The notes under the pieces: model-generated
Told to the model about the DNA's origin: nothing
What the model saw: the letters and a program-made list of their open reading frames with translations, nothing else
The model's database searches: none
Shown: piece after piece, positions 11,601 to 26,015 of the stretch
How positions within the stretch are numbered: the first letter of the stretch is position 1
How the letters are laid out: each line of letters opens with the position of its first letter
Assembly (NCBI GenBank): GCA_023053685.1
Contig: JALIGW010000059.1
Location: 1,798,001 to 1,862,000 of the forward strand
DNA length: 64,000 nt
From: Diadophis punctatus similis
Taxonomy: Eukaryota; Chordata; Lepidosauria; Squamata; Dipsadidae
Reading direction: 5' to 3'
Translations under genes and position numbers: made by a program

Positions 11601-14588
11601 ATTCAGCCAGAAAACCTCTCTTTTGACACAGAGCTCAGAAATGAAAAAGAAACACATATCCATGTTCCCCAGGGTATGGAAAGCCGAATTCCCACACCAT
11701 TTGCAGATCCGAGCTTTCCCTGAGGACTTAGCACAAGGCGTTTCTCAGAATTTGCCATAGAACTCAATTCAGCCCGAAAACCTCACTTTTGACACAGAGC
11801 TCAGAAATGAAAAACAAACACATATCCATGTTCCCCAGGGTGTGGAAAGCCAAATTACCACACCATTTTCAGGTCCGAGTTTTCCCTGAGGAATTAGCCC
11901 AAGCCGTATCTCATAATTTGCCTTAGGACTCAATTATAACAGAAAACTTCACTTTTGACAAAGAGCTCAGAAATGAAAAAGAAACACATATTCATGTTCT
12001 CCAGGGTCTGGAAAGCCGAATTCTGACACCATTTTCAGATCCGAGCTTTCCCTGTTGAGTTAGCCCAAGCCGTATCTCAGAATTTGCCTTGGGACTCAAT
12101 TCAGCCAGAAAACTTCACTTTTGACACAGAGCTCAGAAATGAAAAAGAAACACATAGCCATGATCCCCAGGGTGTGGAAAGACAAAATCTCACACAATTT
12201 TCAGATCCGAGCTTTCCCTGAGGAGTTAGCCAAAGGCCTATCTCAGAATTTGCCATAGAAATCAATTCAGCCAGAAACTTCACTTTTGACACAGAGGTCA
12301 GAAATGAAAAAGAAACACATATCCATGTTCCCCAGGGTGTGGAAAGCCAAATTACCACACTATTTTCAGGTCCTAGTTTTCCCTGAGGAATTAGCCCAAG
12401 CCGTATCATAGAATTTACCTTACGACTCAATTCAGCCCGAAAACCTCACGTTTGACACAGAGCTCAGAAATGAAAAAGAAATACATATTCATGTTCCCTA
12501 GGGTCGGGAAAGCCAAATTCTCACACCATTTTCAGATCCGAGCTTTCCCTGTGGAGTTAGCCCAAGCCGTATCTCATAATTTGCCTTAGGATTCAATTCA
12601 ACCAGAAAACTTCACTTTTGACACAGAGCTCAGAAATGAAAAAGAAACACATATTCATGTTCCCCAGGGTCTGGAAAGCCAAAATCTCACAAAATTTTCA
12701 GATCCAAGCATTCCCTGAGGAATTAGCCCAAGCCGTATCATAGAATTTACCTTACGACTCAATTCAGCCAGAAAACCTCTCTTTTGACACAGAGCTCAGA
12801 AATGAAAAAGAAACACATATCCATGTTCCCCAGGGTATGGAAAGCCGAATTCCCACACCATTTGCAGATCCGAGCTTTCCCTGAGGACTTAGCCCAAGGC
12901 GTTTCTCAGAATTTGCCATAGAACTCAATTCAGCCCGAAAACCTCACTTTTGACATAGAGCTCAGAAATGAAAAACAAACACATATCCATGTTCCCCAGG
13001 GTGTGGAAAGCCAAATTACCACACCATTTTCAGGTCCGAGTTTTCCCTGAGGAATTAGCCCAAGCCGTATCTCATAATTTGCCTTAGGACTCAATTATAA
13101 CAGAAAACTTCACTTTTGACACAGAGCTCAGAAATGAAAAAGAAACACATATTCATGTTCTCCAGGGTCTGGAAAGCCGAATTCTGACACCATTTTCAGA
13201 TCCGAGCTCTCCCTGAGGAGTTAGCCCAAGCCTTATCATAGAATTTGCCTTTGGACTCAATTCAGCCCGAAAACCTCACTTTTGACACAGAGCTCAGAAA
13301 TGAAAAAGAAACACATATTCATGTTCTCCAGGGTCTGGAAAGCCGAATTCTTACACCATTTTCAGATCCGAGCTCTCCCTGAGGAGTTAGCCCAAGCCTT
13401 ATCATAGAATTTGCCTTTGTACTCAATTCTGCCCGAAAACCTCACTTTTGACACAGAGCTCAGAAATGAAAAAGAAACACATATCCATGTTCCCCAGGGT
13501 ATGGAAAACCGAATTCCCACACCATTTGCCGATCCGAGCATTCCCTGAGGAATTAGCCCAAGCTGTATCATAGAATTTACCTTACGACTCAATTCAGCCC
13601 GAAAACCTCACTTTTGACACAGAGCTCAGAAATGAAAAAGAAACACATATCCATGTTCCCCAGGGTCTGGAAAGCCAAAATCTCACAAAATTTTCAGATC
13701 CAAGCATTCCCTGAGGAATTAGCCCAAGCCGTATCTCATAATTTGCCTTAGGATTCAATTCAACCAGAAAAGTTCACTTTTGACACAGAGCTCAGAAATG
13801 AAAAAGAAACACATATTCATGTTCCCCAGGGTCTGGAAAGCCAAAATCTCACAAAATTTTCAGATCCAAGCATTCCCTGAGGAATTAGCCCAAGCCGTAT
13901 CATAGAATTTACCTTACGACTCAATTCAGCCAGAAAACCTCTCTTTTGACACAGAGCTCAGAAATGAAAAAGAAACACATATCCATGTTCCCCAGGGTAT
14001 GGAAAGCCGAATTCCCACACCATTTGCAGATCCGAGCTTTCCCTGAGGACTTAGCCCAAGGCGTTTCTCAGAATTTGCCATAGAACTCAATTATAACAGA
14101 AAACTTCACTTTTGACACAGAGCTCAGAAATGAAATAGAAACACATATTCTTGTTCCCTAGGCTCTGGAAAGACAAAATCTCACACAAATTTTAGATACG
14201 AGCTTTCCCTGAGGAGTTAGCCCAAGCCTTATCATAGAATTTGACTTTGGACTCAATTCAGCCCGAAAACCTCACTTTTGACACAGAGCTCAGAAATGAA
14301 AAAGAAACACATATCCATGTTCCCCAGGGTATGGAAAACCGAATTCCCACACCATTTGCCGATCCGAGCATTCCCTGAGGAATTAGCCCAAGCTGTATCA
14401 TAGAATTTACCTTACGACTCAATTCAGCCCGAAAACCTCACTTTTGACACAGAGCTCAGAAATGAAAAAGAAACACATATCCATGTTCCCCAGGGTCTGG
14501 AAAGCCAAAATCTCACAAAATTTTCAGATCCAAGCATTCCCTGAGGAATTAGCCCAAGCCGTATCATAGAATTTACCTTACGACTCAA
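8615..14588. repeat. 18-monomer higher-order repeat (2987 bp), two tandem copies
   Basis: Copy 1 is about 8615-11601 and copy 2 about 11602-14588. Diagnostic variants recur at offset 2987: GAATTCTTACACC (about 10359 and 13346), GATACGAGC (about 11209 and 14196), and the class with GAAATAGAAACACATATTCTTG (about 11140 and 14127). The length is 18 x 166 minus 1, the minus coming from one 165-bp monomer per unit. Copies differ at the edges: near 8640 copy 1 has GATCTCAGAAATCAAAAAG where copy 2 has the ordinary anchor. Edges are approximate because neighbouring monomers are so alike. Confidence 0.85.
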
Positions 14589-14854
14589 TTCAGCCCAAAA
14601 ACCTCACTTTTGACACAGAGCTCAGAAATGAAAAAGAAACACATATCCATGTTCCCCAGGGTATGGAAAAGCAAATTCCCACACCATTTTCAGATCCAAG
14701 CATTCCCTGAGGAATTAGCCCAAGCCGTATCTCATAATTTGCCTTAGGATTCAATTCAACCAGAAAAGTTCACTTTTGACACAGAGCTCAGAAATGAAAA
14801 AGAAACACATATTCATGTTCCCCAGGGTCTGGAAAGCCAAAATCTCACAAAATT

Positions 14855-17800
14855 TTCAGATCCAAGCATTCCCTGAGGAATTAGCCCAAGCCGTATCATA
14901 GAATTTACCTTACGACTCAATTCAGCCCGAAAACCTCACTTTTGACACAGAGCTCAGAAATGAAAAAGAAACACATACAGTATTCCTGTTCCCTAGGGTC
15001 TGGAAAGCCAAATTCTCACACCATTTTCAGATCCGAGCTTTCCCTGTTGAGTTAGCCCAAGCCGTATCTCAGAATTTGCCTTGGGACTCAATTCAGCCAG
15101 AAAACTTCACTTTTGACACAGAGCTCAGAAATGAAAAAGAAACACATAGCCATGATCCCCAGGGTGTGGAAAGACAAAATCTCACACAATTTTCAGATCC
15201 GAGCTTTCCCTGAGGAGTTAGCCAAAGGCCTATCTCAGAATTTGCCATAGAAATCAATTCAGCCAGAAACTTCACTTTTGACACAGAGGTCAGAAATGAA
15301 AAAGAAACACATATCCATGTTCCCCAGGGTGTGGAAAGCCAAATTACCACACTATTTTCAGGTCCAAGTTTTCCCTGAGGAATTAGCCAAAGCCGTATCT
15401 CATAATTTGCCTTAGGACTCAATTCAGCCAGAAAACTTCACTCTTGACACAGAGCTCAGAAATGAAAAAGAAATACATATTCATGTTTCCTAGGGTCGGG
15501 AAAGCCAAATTTTCACACCATTTTCAGATCCGAGCATTCCCTGAGGAATTAGCCCAAGCCGTATCATAGAATTTACCTTACGACTCAATTCAGCCCGAAA
15601 ACCTCACTATTGACACAGAGCTCAGAAATGAAAAAGAAATACATATTCATGTTCCCTAGGGTCGGGAAAGCCAAATTCTCACACCATTTTCAGATCCGAG
15701 CTTTCCCTGTGGAGTTAGCCCAAGCCGTATCTCATAATTTGCCTTAGGATTCAATTCAACCAGAAAACTTCACTTTTGACACAGAGCTCAGAAATGAAAA
15801 AGAAACACATATTCATGTTCCCCAGGGTCTGGAAAGCCAAAATCTCACAAAATTTTCAGATCCAAGCATTCCCTGAGGAATTAGCCCAAGCCGTATCATA
15901 GAATTTACCTTACGACTCAATTCAGCCCGAAAACCTCTCTTTTGACACAGAGCTCAGAAATGAAAAAGAAACACATATCCATGTTCGCCAGGGTATGGAA
16001 AGCCGAATTCCCACACCATTTGCAGATCCGAGCTTTCCCTGAGGACTTAGCCCAAGGCGTTTCTCAGAATTTGCCATAGAACTCAATTCAGCCCGAAAAC
16101 CTCACTTTTGACATAGAGCTCAGAAATGAAAAACAAACACATATCCATGTTCCCCAGGGTGTGGAAAGCCAAATTACCACACCATTTTCAGGTCCGAGTT
16201 TTCCCTGAGGAATTAGCCCAAGCCGTATCTCATAATTTGCCTTAGGACTCAATTATAACAGAAAACTTCACTTTTGACACAGAGCTCAGAAATGAAAAAG
16301 AAACACATATTCATGTTCTCCAGGGTCTGGAAAGCCGAATTCTGACACCATTTTCAGATCCGAGCTCTCCCTGAGGAGTTAGCCCAAGCCTTATCATAGA
16401 ATTTGCCTTTGGACTCAATTCAGCCCGAAAACCTCACTTTTGACACAGAGCTCAGAAATGAAAAAGAAACACATATTCATGTTCTCCAGGGTCTGGAAAG
16501 CCGAATTCTGACACCATTTTCAGATCCGAGCTCTCCCTGAGGAGTTAGCCCAAGCCTTATCATAGAATTTGCCTTTGTACTCAATTCTGCCCGAAAACCT
16601 CACTTTTGACACAGAGCTCAGAAATGAAAAAGAAACACATATCCATGTTCCCCAGGGTATGGAAAACCGAATTCCCACACCATTTGCCGATCCGAGCATT
16701 CCCTGAGGAATTAGCCCAAGCTGTATCATAGAATTTACCTTACGACTCAATTCAGCCCGAAAACCTCACTTTTGACACAGAGCTCAGAAATGAAAAAGAA
16801 ACACATATCCATGTTCCCCAGGGTCTGGAAAGCCAAAATCTCACAAAATTTTCAGATCCAAGCATTCCCTGAGGAATTAGCCCAAGCCGTATCATAGAAT
16901 TTACCTTACGACTCAATTCAGCCCAAAAACCTCACTTTTGACACAGAGCTGAGAAATGAAAAAGAAACACATATCCATGTTCCCCAGGGTATGGAAAAGC
17001 AAATTCCCACACCATTTTCAGATCCAAGCATTCCCTGAGGAATTAGCCCAAGCCGTATCATAGAATTTACCTTACGACTCAATTCAGCCCGAAAACCTCA
17101 CTTTTGACACAGAGCTCAGAAATGAAAAAGAAACACATACAGTATTCCTGTTCCCTAGGGTCTGGAAAGCCAAATTCTCACACCATTTTCAGATCCGAGC
17201 TTTCCCTGTTGAGTTAGCCCAAGCCGTATCTCAGAATTTGCCTTGGGACTCAATTCAGCCAGAAAACTTCACTTTTGACACAGAGCTCAGAAATGAAAAA
17301 GAAACACATAGCCATGATCCCCAGGGTGTGGAAAGACAAAATCTCACACAATTTTCAGATCCGAGCTTTCCCTGAGGAGTTAGCCAAAGGCCTATCTCAG
17401 AATTTGCCATAGAAATCAATTCAGCCAGAAACTTCACTTTTGACACAGAGGTCAGAAATGAAAAAGAAACACATATCCATGTTCCCCAGGGTGTGGAAAG
17501 CCAAATTACCACACTATTTTCAGGTCCAAGTTTTCCCTGAGGAATTAGCCAAAGCCGTATCTCATAATTTGCCTTAGGACTCAATTCAGCCAGAAAACTT
17601 CACTCTTGACACAGAGCTCAGAAATGAAAAAGAAATACATATTCATGTTTCCTAGGGTCGGGAAAGCCAAATTTTCACACCATTTTCAGATCCGAGCATT
17701 CCCTGAGGAATTAGCCCAAGCCGTATCATAGAATTTACCTTACGACTCAATTCAGCCCGAAAACCTCACTATTGACACAGAGCTCAGAAATGAAAAAGAA

Positions 17801-18540
17801 ATACATATTCATGTTCCCTAGGGTCGGGAAAGCCAAATTCTCACACCATTTTCAGATCCGAGCTTTCCCTGTGGAGTTAGCCCAAGCCGTATCTCATAAT
17901 TTGCCTTAGGATTCAATTCAACCAGAAAACTTCACTTTTGACACAGAGCTCAGAAATGAAAAAGAAACACATATTCATGTTCCCCAGGGTCTGGAAAGCC
18001 AAAATCTCACAAAATTTTCAGATCCAAGCATTCCCTGAGGAATTAGCCCAAGCCGTATCATAGAATTTACCTTACGACTCAATTCAGCCCGAAAACCTCT
18101 CTTTTGACACAGAGCTCAGAAATGAAAAAGAAACACATATCCATGTTCGCCAGGGTATGGAAAGCCGAATTCCCACACCATTTGCAGATCCGAGCTTTCC
18201 CTGAGGACTTAGCCCAAGGCGTTTCTCAGAATTTGCCATAGAACTCAATTCAGCCCGAAAACCTCACTTTTGACATAGAGCTCAGAAATGAAAAACAAAC
18301 ACATATCCATGTTCCCCAGGGTGTGGAAAGCCAAATTACCACACCATTTTCAGGTCCGAGTTTTCCCTGAGGAATTAGCCCAAGCCGTATCTCATAATTT
18401 GCCTTAGGACTCAATTATAACAGAAAACTTCACTTTTGACACAGAGCTCAGAAATGAAAAAGAAACACATATTCATGTTCTCCAGGGTCTGGAAAGCCGA
18501 ATTCTGACACCATTTTCAGATCCGAGCTCTCCCTGAGGAA
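14855..18540. repeat. 13-monomer (2162 bp) tandem duplication within the satellite
   Basis: Copy 1 is about 14855-17016. Copy 2, partial, runs from about 17017 to 18540. The offset 2162 equals 13 x 166 plus 5 minus 1, because the unit holds one 171-bp and one 165-bp monomer. A private CATGTTCGCCAGGG variant (C to G) is shared near 15981 and 18143, as is CATGTTTCCTAGGG near 15482 and 17644. The copies part at about 16377/18539, where one reads GAGGAGTTAGCCCAAGCC and the other GAGGAATTAGCCCAAGGC. Confidence 0.8.
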
Positions 18541-21500
18541 TTAGCCCAAGGCGTTTCTCAGAATTTGCCATAGAACTCAATTATAACAGAAAACTTCACT
18601 TTTGACACAGAGCTCAGAAATGAAATAGAAACACATATTCTTGTTCCCTAGGCTCTGGAAAGACAAAATCTCATACAAATTTTAGATCCGAGCTTTCCCT
18701 GAGGAGTTAGCCCAAGCCTTATCATAGAATTTGACTTTGGACTCAATTCAGCCCGAAAACCTCACTTTTGACACAGAGCTCAGAAATGAAAAAGAAACAC
18801 ATATCCATGTTCCCCAGGGTATGGAAAACCGAATTCCCACACCATTTGCCGATCCGAGCATTCCCTGAGGAATTAGCCCAAGCTGTATCATAGAATTTAC
18901 CTTACGACTCAATTCAGCCCGAAAACCTCACTTTTGACACAGAGCTCAGAAATGAAAAAGAAACACATATCCATGTTCCTCAGGGTCTGGAAAGCCAAAA
19001 TCTCACAAAATTTTCAGATCCAAGCATTCCCTGAGGAATTAGCCCAAGCCGTATCATAGAATTTACCTTACGACTCAATTCAGCCCAAAAACCTCACTTT
19101 TGACACAGAGCTCAGAAATGAAAAAGAAACACATATCCATGTTCCCCAGGGTATGGAAAAGCAAATTCCCACACCATTTTCAGATCCAAGCATTCCCTGA
19201 GGAATTAGCCCAAGCCGTATCTCATAATTTGCCTTAGGATTCAATTCAACCAGAAAAGTTCACTTTTGACACAGAGCTCAGAAATGAAAAAGAAACACAT
19301 ATTCATGTTCCCCAGGGTCTGGAAAGCCAAAATCTCACAAAATTTTCAGATCCAATCATTCCCTGAGGAATTAGCCCAAGCCGTATCATAGAATTTACCT
19401 TACGACTCAATTCAGCCTGAAAACCTCACTTTTGACACAGAGCTGAGAAATGAAAAAGAAACACTTATCCATGTTCCCCAGGGTATGGAAAAGCAAATTC
19501 CCACACCATTTTCAGATCCGAGCAATCCCTGATGAATTAGCCCAAGCCGTATCATAGAATTTACCTTACGACTCAATTCAGCCCGAAAACCTCACTTTTG
19601 ACACAGAGCTCAGAAATGAAAAAGAAACACATACAGTATTCCTGTTCCCTAGGGTCTGGAAAGCCAAATTCTCACACCATTTTCAGATCCGAGCTTTCCC
19701 TGTTGAGTTAGCCCAAGCCGTATCTCAGAATTTGCCTTGGGACTCAATTCAGCCAGAAAACTTCAATTTTGACACAGAGCTCAGAAATGAAAAAGAAACA
19801 CATAGCCATGATCCCCAGGGTGTGGAAAGACAAAATCTCATACAATTTTCAGATCCGAGCTTTCCCTGAGGAGTTAGCCAAAGGCCTATCTCAGAATTTG
19901 CCATAGAAATCAATTCAGCCAGAAACTTCACTTTTGACACAGAGGTCAGAAATGAAAAAGAAACACATATCCATGTTCCCCAGGGTGTGGAAAGCCAAAT
20001 TACCACACTATTTTCAGGTCCTAGTTTTCCCTGAGGAATTAGCCCAAGCCGTATCATAGAATTTGCCTTAGGACTCAATTCAGCCAGAAAACTTCACTCT
20101 TGACACAGAGCTCAGAAATGAAAAAGAAATACATATTCATGTTCCCCAGGGTCGGGAAAGCCAAATTTTCACACCATTTTCAGATCCGAGCATTCCCTGA
20201 GGAATTAGCCCAAGCCGTATCATAGAATTTACCTTACGACTCAATTCAGCCCGAAAACCTCACTATTGACACAGAGCTCAGAAATGAAAAAGAAATACAT
20301 ATTCATGTTCCCTAGGGTCGGGAAAGCCAAATTCTCACACCATTTTCAGATCCGAGCATTCCCTGTGGAGTTAGCCCAAGCCGTATCTCATAATTTGCCT
20401 TAGGATTCAATTCAACCAGAAAACTTCACTTTTGACACAGAGCTCAGAAATGAAAAAGAAACACATATTCATGTTCCCCAGGGTCTGGAAAGCCAAAATC
20501 TCACAAAATTTTCAGATCCAAGCATTCCCTGAGGAATTAGCCCAAGCCGTATCATAGAATTTACCTTACGACTCAATTCAGCCCGAAAACCTCTCTTTTG
20601 ACACAGATCTCAGAAATCAAAAAGAAACACATATCCATGTTCCCCAGGGTATGGAAAGCCGAATTCCCACACCATTTGCAGATCCGAGCTTTCCCTGAGG
20701 ACTTAGCACAAGGCGTTTCTCAGAATTTGCCATAGAACTCAATTCAGCCCGAAAACCTCACTTTTGACACAGAGCTCAGAAATGAAAAACAAACACATAT
20801 CCATGTTCCCCAGGGTGTGGAAAGCCAAATTACCACACCATTTTCAGGTCCGAGTTTTCCCTGAGGAATTAGCCCAAGCCGTATCTCATAATTTGCCTTA
20901 GGACTCAATTATAACAGAAAACTTCACTTTTGACAAAGAGCTCAGAAATGAAAAAGAAACACATATTCATGTTCTCCAGGGTCTGGAAAGCCGAATTCTG
21001 ACACCATTTTCAGATCCGAGCTTTCCCTGTTGAGTTAGCCCAAGCCGTATCTCAGAATTTGCCTTGGGACTCAATTCAGCCAGAAAACTTCACTTTTGAC
21101 ACAGAGCTCAGAAATGAAAAAGAAACACATAGCCATGATCCCCAGGGTGTGGAAAGACAAAATCTCACACAATTTTCAGATCCGAGCTTTCCCTGAGGAG
21201 TTAGCCAAAGGCCTATCTCAGGATTTGCCATAGAAATCAATTCAGCCAGAAACTTCACTTTTGACACAGAGGTCAGAAATGAAAAAGAAACACATATCCA
21301 TGTTCCCCAGGGTGTGGAAAGCCAAATTACCACACTATTTTCAGGTCCTAGTTTTCCCTGAGGAATTAGCCCAAGCCGTATCATAGAATTTACCTTACGA
21401 CTCAATTCAGCCCGAAAACCTCACGTTTGACACAGAGCTCAGAAATGAAAAAGAAATACATATTCATGTTCCCTAGGGTCGGGAAAGCCAAATTCTCACA

Positions 21501-24500
21501 CCATTTTCAGATCCGAGCTTTCCCTGTGGAGTTAGCCCAAGCCGTATCTCATAATTTGCCTTAGGATTCAATTCAACCAGAAAACTTCACTTTTGACACA
21601 GAGCTCAGAAATGAAAAAGAAACACATATTCATGTTCCCCAGGGTCTGGAAAGCCAAAATCTCACAAAATTTTCAGATCCAAGCATTCCCTGAGGAATTA
21701 GCCCAAGCCGTATCATAGAATTTACCTTACGACTCAATTCAGCCAGAAAACCTCTCTTTTGACACAGAGCTCAGAAATGAAAAAGAAACACATATCCATG
21801 TTCCCCAGGGTATGGAAAGCCGAATTCCCACACCATTTGCAGATCCGAGCTTTCCCTGAGGACTTAGCCCAAGGCGTTTCTCAGAATTTGCCATAGAACT
21901 CAATTCAGCCCGAAAACCTCACTTTTGACATAGAGCTCAGAAATGAAAAACAAACACATATCCATGTTCCCCAGGGTGTGGAAAGCCAAATTACCACACC
22001 ATTTTCAGGTCCGAGTTTTCCCTGAGGAATTAGCCCAAGCCGTATCTCATAATTTGCCTTAGGACTCAATTATAACAGAAAACTTCACTTTTGACACAGA
22101 GCTCAGAAATGAAAAAGAAACACATATTCATGTTCTCCAGGGTCTGGAAAGCCGAATTCTGACACCATTTTCAGATCCGAGCTCTCCCTGAGGAGTTAGC
22201 CCAAGCCTTATCATAGAATTTGCCTTTGGACTCAATTCAGCCCGAAAACCTCACTTTTGACACAGAGCTCAGAAATGAAAAAGAAACACATATTCATGTT
22301 CTCCAGGGTCTGGAAAGCCGAATTCTTACACCATTTTCAGATCCGAGCTCTCCCTGAGGAGTTAGCCCAAGCCTTATCATAGAATTTGCCTTTGTACTCA
22401 ATTCTGCCCGAAAACCTCACTTTTGACACAGAGCTCAGAAATGAAAAAGAAACACATATCCATGTTCCCCAGGGTATGGAAAACCGAATTCCCACACCAT
22501 TTGCCGATCCGAGCATTCCCTGAGGAATTAGCCCAAGCTGTATCATAGAATTTACCTTACGACTCAATTCAGCCCGAAAACCTCACTTTTGACACAGAGC
22601 TCAGAAATGAAAAAGAAACACATATCCATGTTCCCCAGGGTCTGGAAAGCCAAAATCTCACAAAATTTTCAGATCCAAGCATTCCCTGAGGAATTAGCCC
22701 AAGCCGTATCTCATAATTTGCCTTAGGATTCAATTCAACCAGAAAAGTTCACTTTTGACACAGAGCTCAGAAATGAAAAAGAAACACATATTCATGTTCC
22801 CCAGGGTCTGGAAAGCCAAAATCTCACAAAATTTTCAGATCCAAGCATTCCCTGAGGAATTAGCCCAAGCCGTATCATAGAATTTACCTTACGACTCAAT
22901 TCAGCCAGAAAACCTCTCTTTTGACACAGAGCTCAGAAATGAAAAAGAAACACATATCCATGTTCCCCAGGGTATGGAAAGCCGAATTCCCACACCATTT
23001 GCAGATCCGAGCTTTCCCTGAGGACTTAGCCCAAGGCGTTTCTCAGAATTTGCCATAGAACTCAATTATAACAGAAAACTTCACTTTTGACACAGAGCTC
23101 AGAAATGAAATAGAAACACATATTCTTGTTCCCTAGGCTCTGGAAAGACAAAATCTCACACAAATTTTAGATACGAGCTTTCCCTGAGGAGTTAGCCCAA
23201 GCCTTATCATAGAATTTGACTTTGGACTCAATTCAGCCCGAAAACCTCACTTTTGACACAGAGCTCAGAAATGAAAAAGAAACACATATCCATGTTCCCC
23301 AGGGTATGGAAAACCGAATTCCCACACCATTTGCCGATCCGAGCATTCCCTGAGGAATTAGCCCAAGCTGTATCATAGAATTTACCTTACGACTCAATTC
23401 AGCCCGAAAACCTCACTTTTGACACAGAGCTCAGAAATGAAAAAGAAACACATATCCATGTTCCCCAGGGTCTGGAAAGCCAAAATCTCACAAAATTTTC
23501 AGATCCAAGCATTCCCTGAGGAATTAGCCCAAGCCGTATCATAGAATTTACCTTACGACTCAATTCAGCCCAAAAACCTCACTTTTGACACAGAGCTCAG
23601 AAATGAAAAAGAAACACATATCCATGTTCCCCAGGGTATGGAAAAGCAAATTCCCACACCATTTTCAGATCCAAGCATTCCCTGAGGAATTAGCCCAAGC
23701 CGTATCTCATAATTTGCCTTAGGATTCAATTCAACCAGAAAAGTTCACTTTTGACACAGAGCTCAGAAATGAAAAAGAAACACATATTCATGTTCCCCAG
23801 GGTCTGGAAAGCCAAAATCTCACAAAATTTTCAGATCCAAGCATTCCCTGAGGAATTAGCCCAAGCCGTATCATAGAATTTACCTTACGACTCAATTCAG
23901 CCCGAAAACCTCACTTTTGACACAGAGCTCAGAAATGAAAAAGAAACACATACAGTATTCCTGTTCCCTAGGGTCTGGAAAGCCAAATTCTCACACCATT
24001 TTCAGATCCGAGCTTTCCCTGTTGAGTTAGCCCAAGCCGTATCTCAGAATTTGCCTTGGGACTCAATTCAGCCAGAAAACTTCACTTTTGACACAGAGCT
24101 CAGAAATGAAAAAGAAACACATAGCCATGATCCCCAGGGTGTGGAAAGACAAAATCTCACACAATTTTCAGATCCGAGCTTTCCCTGAGGAGTTAGCCAA
24201 AGGCCTATCTCAGAATTTGCCATAGAAATCAATTCAGCCAGAAACTTCACTTTTGACACAGAGGTCAGAAATGAAAAAGAAACACATATCCATGTTCCCC
24301 AGGGTGTGGAAAGCCAAATTACCACACTATTTTCAGGTCCAAGTTTTCCCTGAGGAATTAGCCAAAGCCGTATCTCATAATTTGCCTTAGGACTCAATTC
24401 AGCCAGAAAACTTCACTCTTGACACAGAGCTCAGAAATGAAAAAGAAATACATATTCATGTTTCCTAGGGTCGGGAAAGCCAAATTTTCACACCATTTTC

Positions 24501-26015
24501 AGATCCGAGCATTCCCTGAGGAATTAGCCCAAGCCGTATCATAGAATTTACCTTACGACTCAATTCAGCCCGAAAACCTCACTATTGACACAGAGCTCAG
24601 AAATGAAAAAGAAATACATATTCATGTTCCCTAGGGTCGGGAAAGCCAAATTCTCACACCATTTTCAGATCCGAGCTTTCCCTGTGGAGTTAGCCCAAGC
24701 CGTATCTCATAATTTGCCTTAGGATTCAATTCAACCAGAAAACTTCACTTTTGACACAGAGCTCAGAAATGAAAAAGAAACACATATTCATGTTCCCCAG
24801 GGTCTGGAAAGCCAAAATCTCACAAAATTTTCAGATCCAAGCATTCCCTGAGGAATTAGCCCAAGCCGTATCATAGAATTTACCTTACGACTCAATTCAG
24901 CCCGAAAACCTCTCTTTTGACACAGAGCTCAGAAATGAAAAAGAAACACATATCCATGTTCGCCAGGGTATGGAAAGCCGAATTCCCACACCATTTGCAG
25001 ATCCGAGCTTTCCCTGAGGACTTAGCCCAAGGCGTTTCTCAGAATTTGCCATAGAACTCAATTCAGCCCGAAAACCTCACTTTTGACATAGAGCTCAGAA
25101 ATGAAAAACAAACACATATCCATGTTCCCCAGGGTGTGGAAAGCCAAATTACCACACCATTTTCAGGTCCGAGTTTTCCCTGAGGAATTAGCCCAAGCCG
25201 TATCTCATAATTTGCCTTAGGACTCAATTATAACAGAAAACTTCACTTTTGACACAGAGCTCAGAAATGAAAAAGAAACACATATTCATGTTCTCCAGGG
25301 TCTGGAAAGCCGAATTCTGACACCATTTTCAGATCCGAGCTCTCCCTGAGGAGTTAGCCCAAGCCTTATCATAGAATTTGCCTTTGGACTCAATTCAGCC
25401 CGAAAACCTCACTTTTGACACAGAGCTCAGAAATGAAAAAGAAACACATATTCATGTTCTCCAGGGTCTGGAAAGCCGAATTCTGACACCATTTTCAGAT
25501 CCGAGCTCTCCCTGAGGAGTTAGCCCAAGCCTTATCATAGAATTTGCCTTTGTACTCAATTCTGCCCGAAAACCTCACTTTTGACACAGAGCTCAGAAAT
25601 GAAAAAGAAACACATATCCATGTTCCCCAGGGTATGGAAAACCGAATTCCCACACCATTTGCCGATCCGAGCATTCCCTGAGGAATTAGCCCAAGCTGTA
25701 TCATAGAATTTACCTTACGACTCAATTCAGCCCGAAAACCTCACTTTTGACACAGAGCTCAGAAATGAAAAAGAAACACATATCCATGTTCCCCAGGGTC
25801 TGGAAAGCCAAAATCTCACAAAATTTTCAGATCCAAGCATTCCCTGAGGAATTAGCCCAAGCCGTATCATAGAATTTACCTTACGACTCAATTCAGCCCA
25901 AAAACCTCACTTTTGACACAGAGCTCAGAAATGAAAAAGAAACACATATCCATGTTCCCCAGGGTATGGAAAAGCAAATTCCCACACCATTTTCAGATCC
26001 AAGCATTCCCTGAGG
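18160..26015. repeat. Long-range duplicated satellite block (copies of 6.2-17.0 kb)
   Basis: About 18160-23565 matches about 6198-11603 at offset 11962 (72 monomers plus 10 bp), sharing rare variants such as CTTCAATTTTGACAC (7799/19761), CAATCATTCCC (7391/19353) and GATACGAGC (11209/23171). About 20665-26015 also matches about 11690-17040 at offset 8975. The two offsets differ by 2987, so they converge on the two copies of the 18-monomer repeat. Differences are mostly isolated substitutions, for example CAGGATTTGCC near 21219. This reads as a multi-kilobase amplification of an already higher-order-repeated block. Confidence 0.8.
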
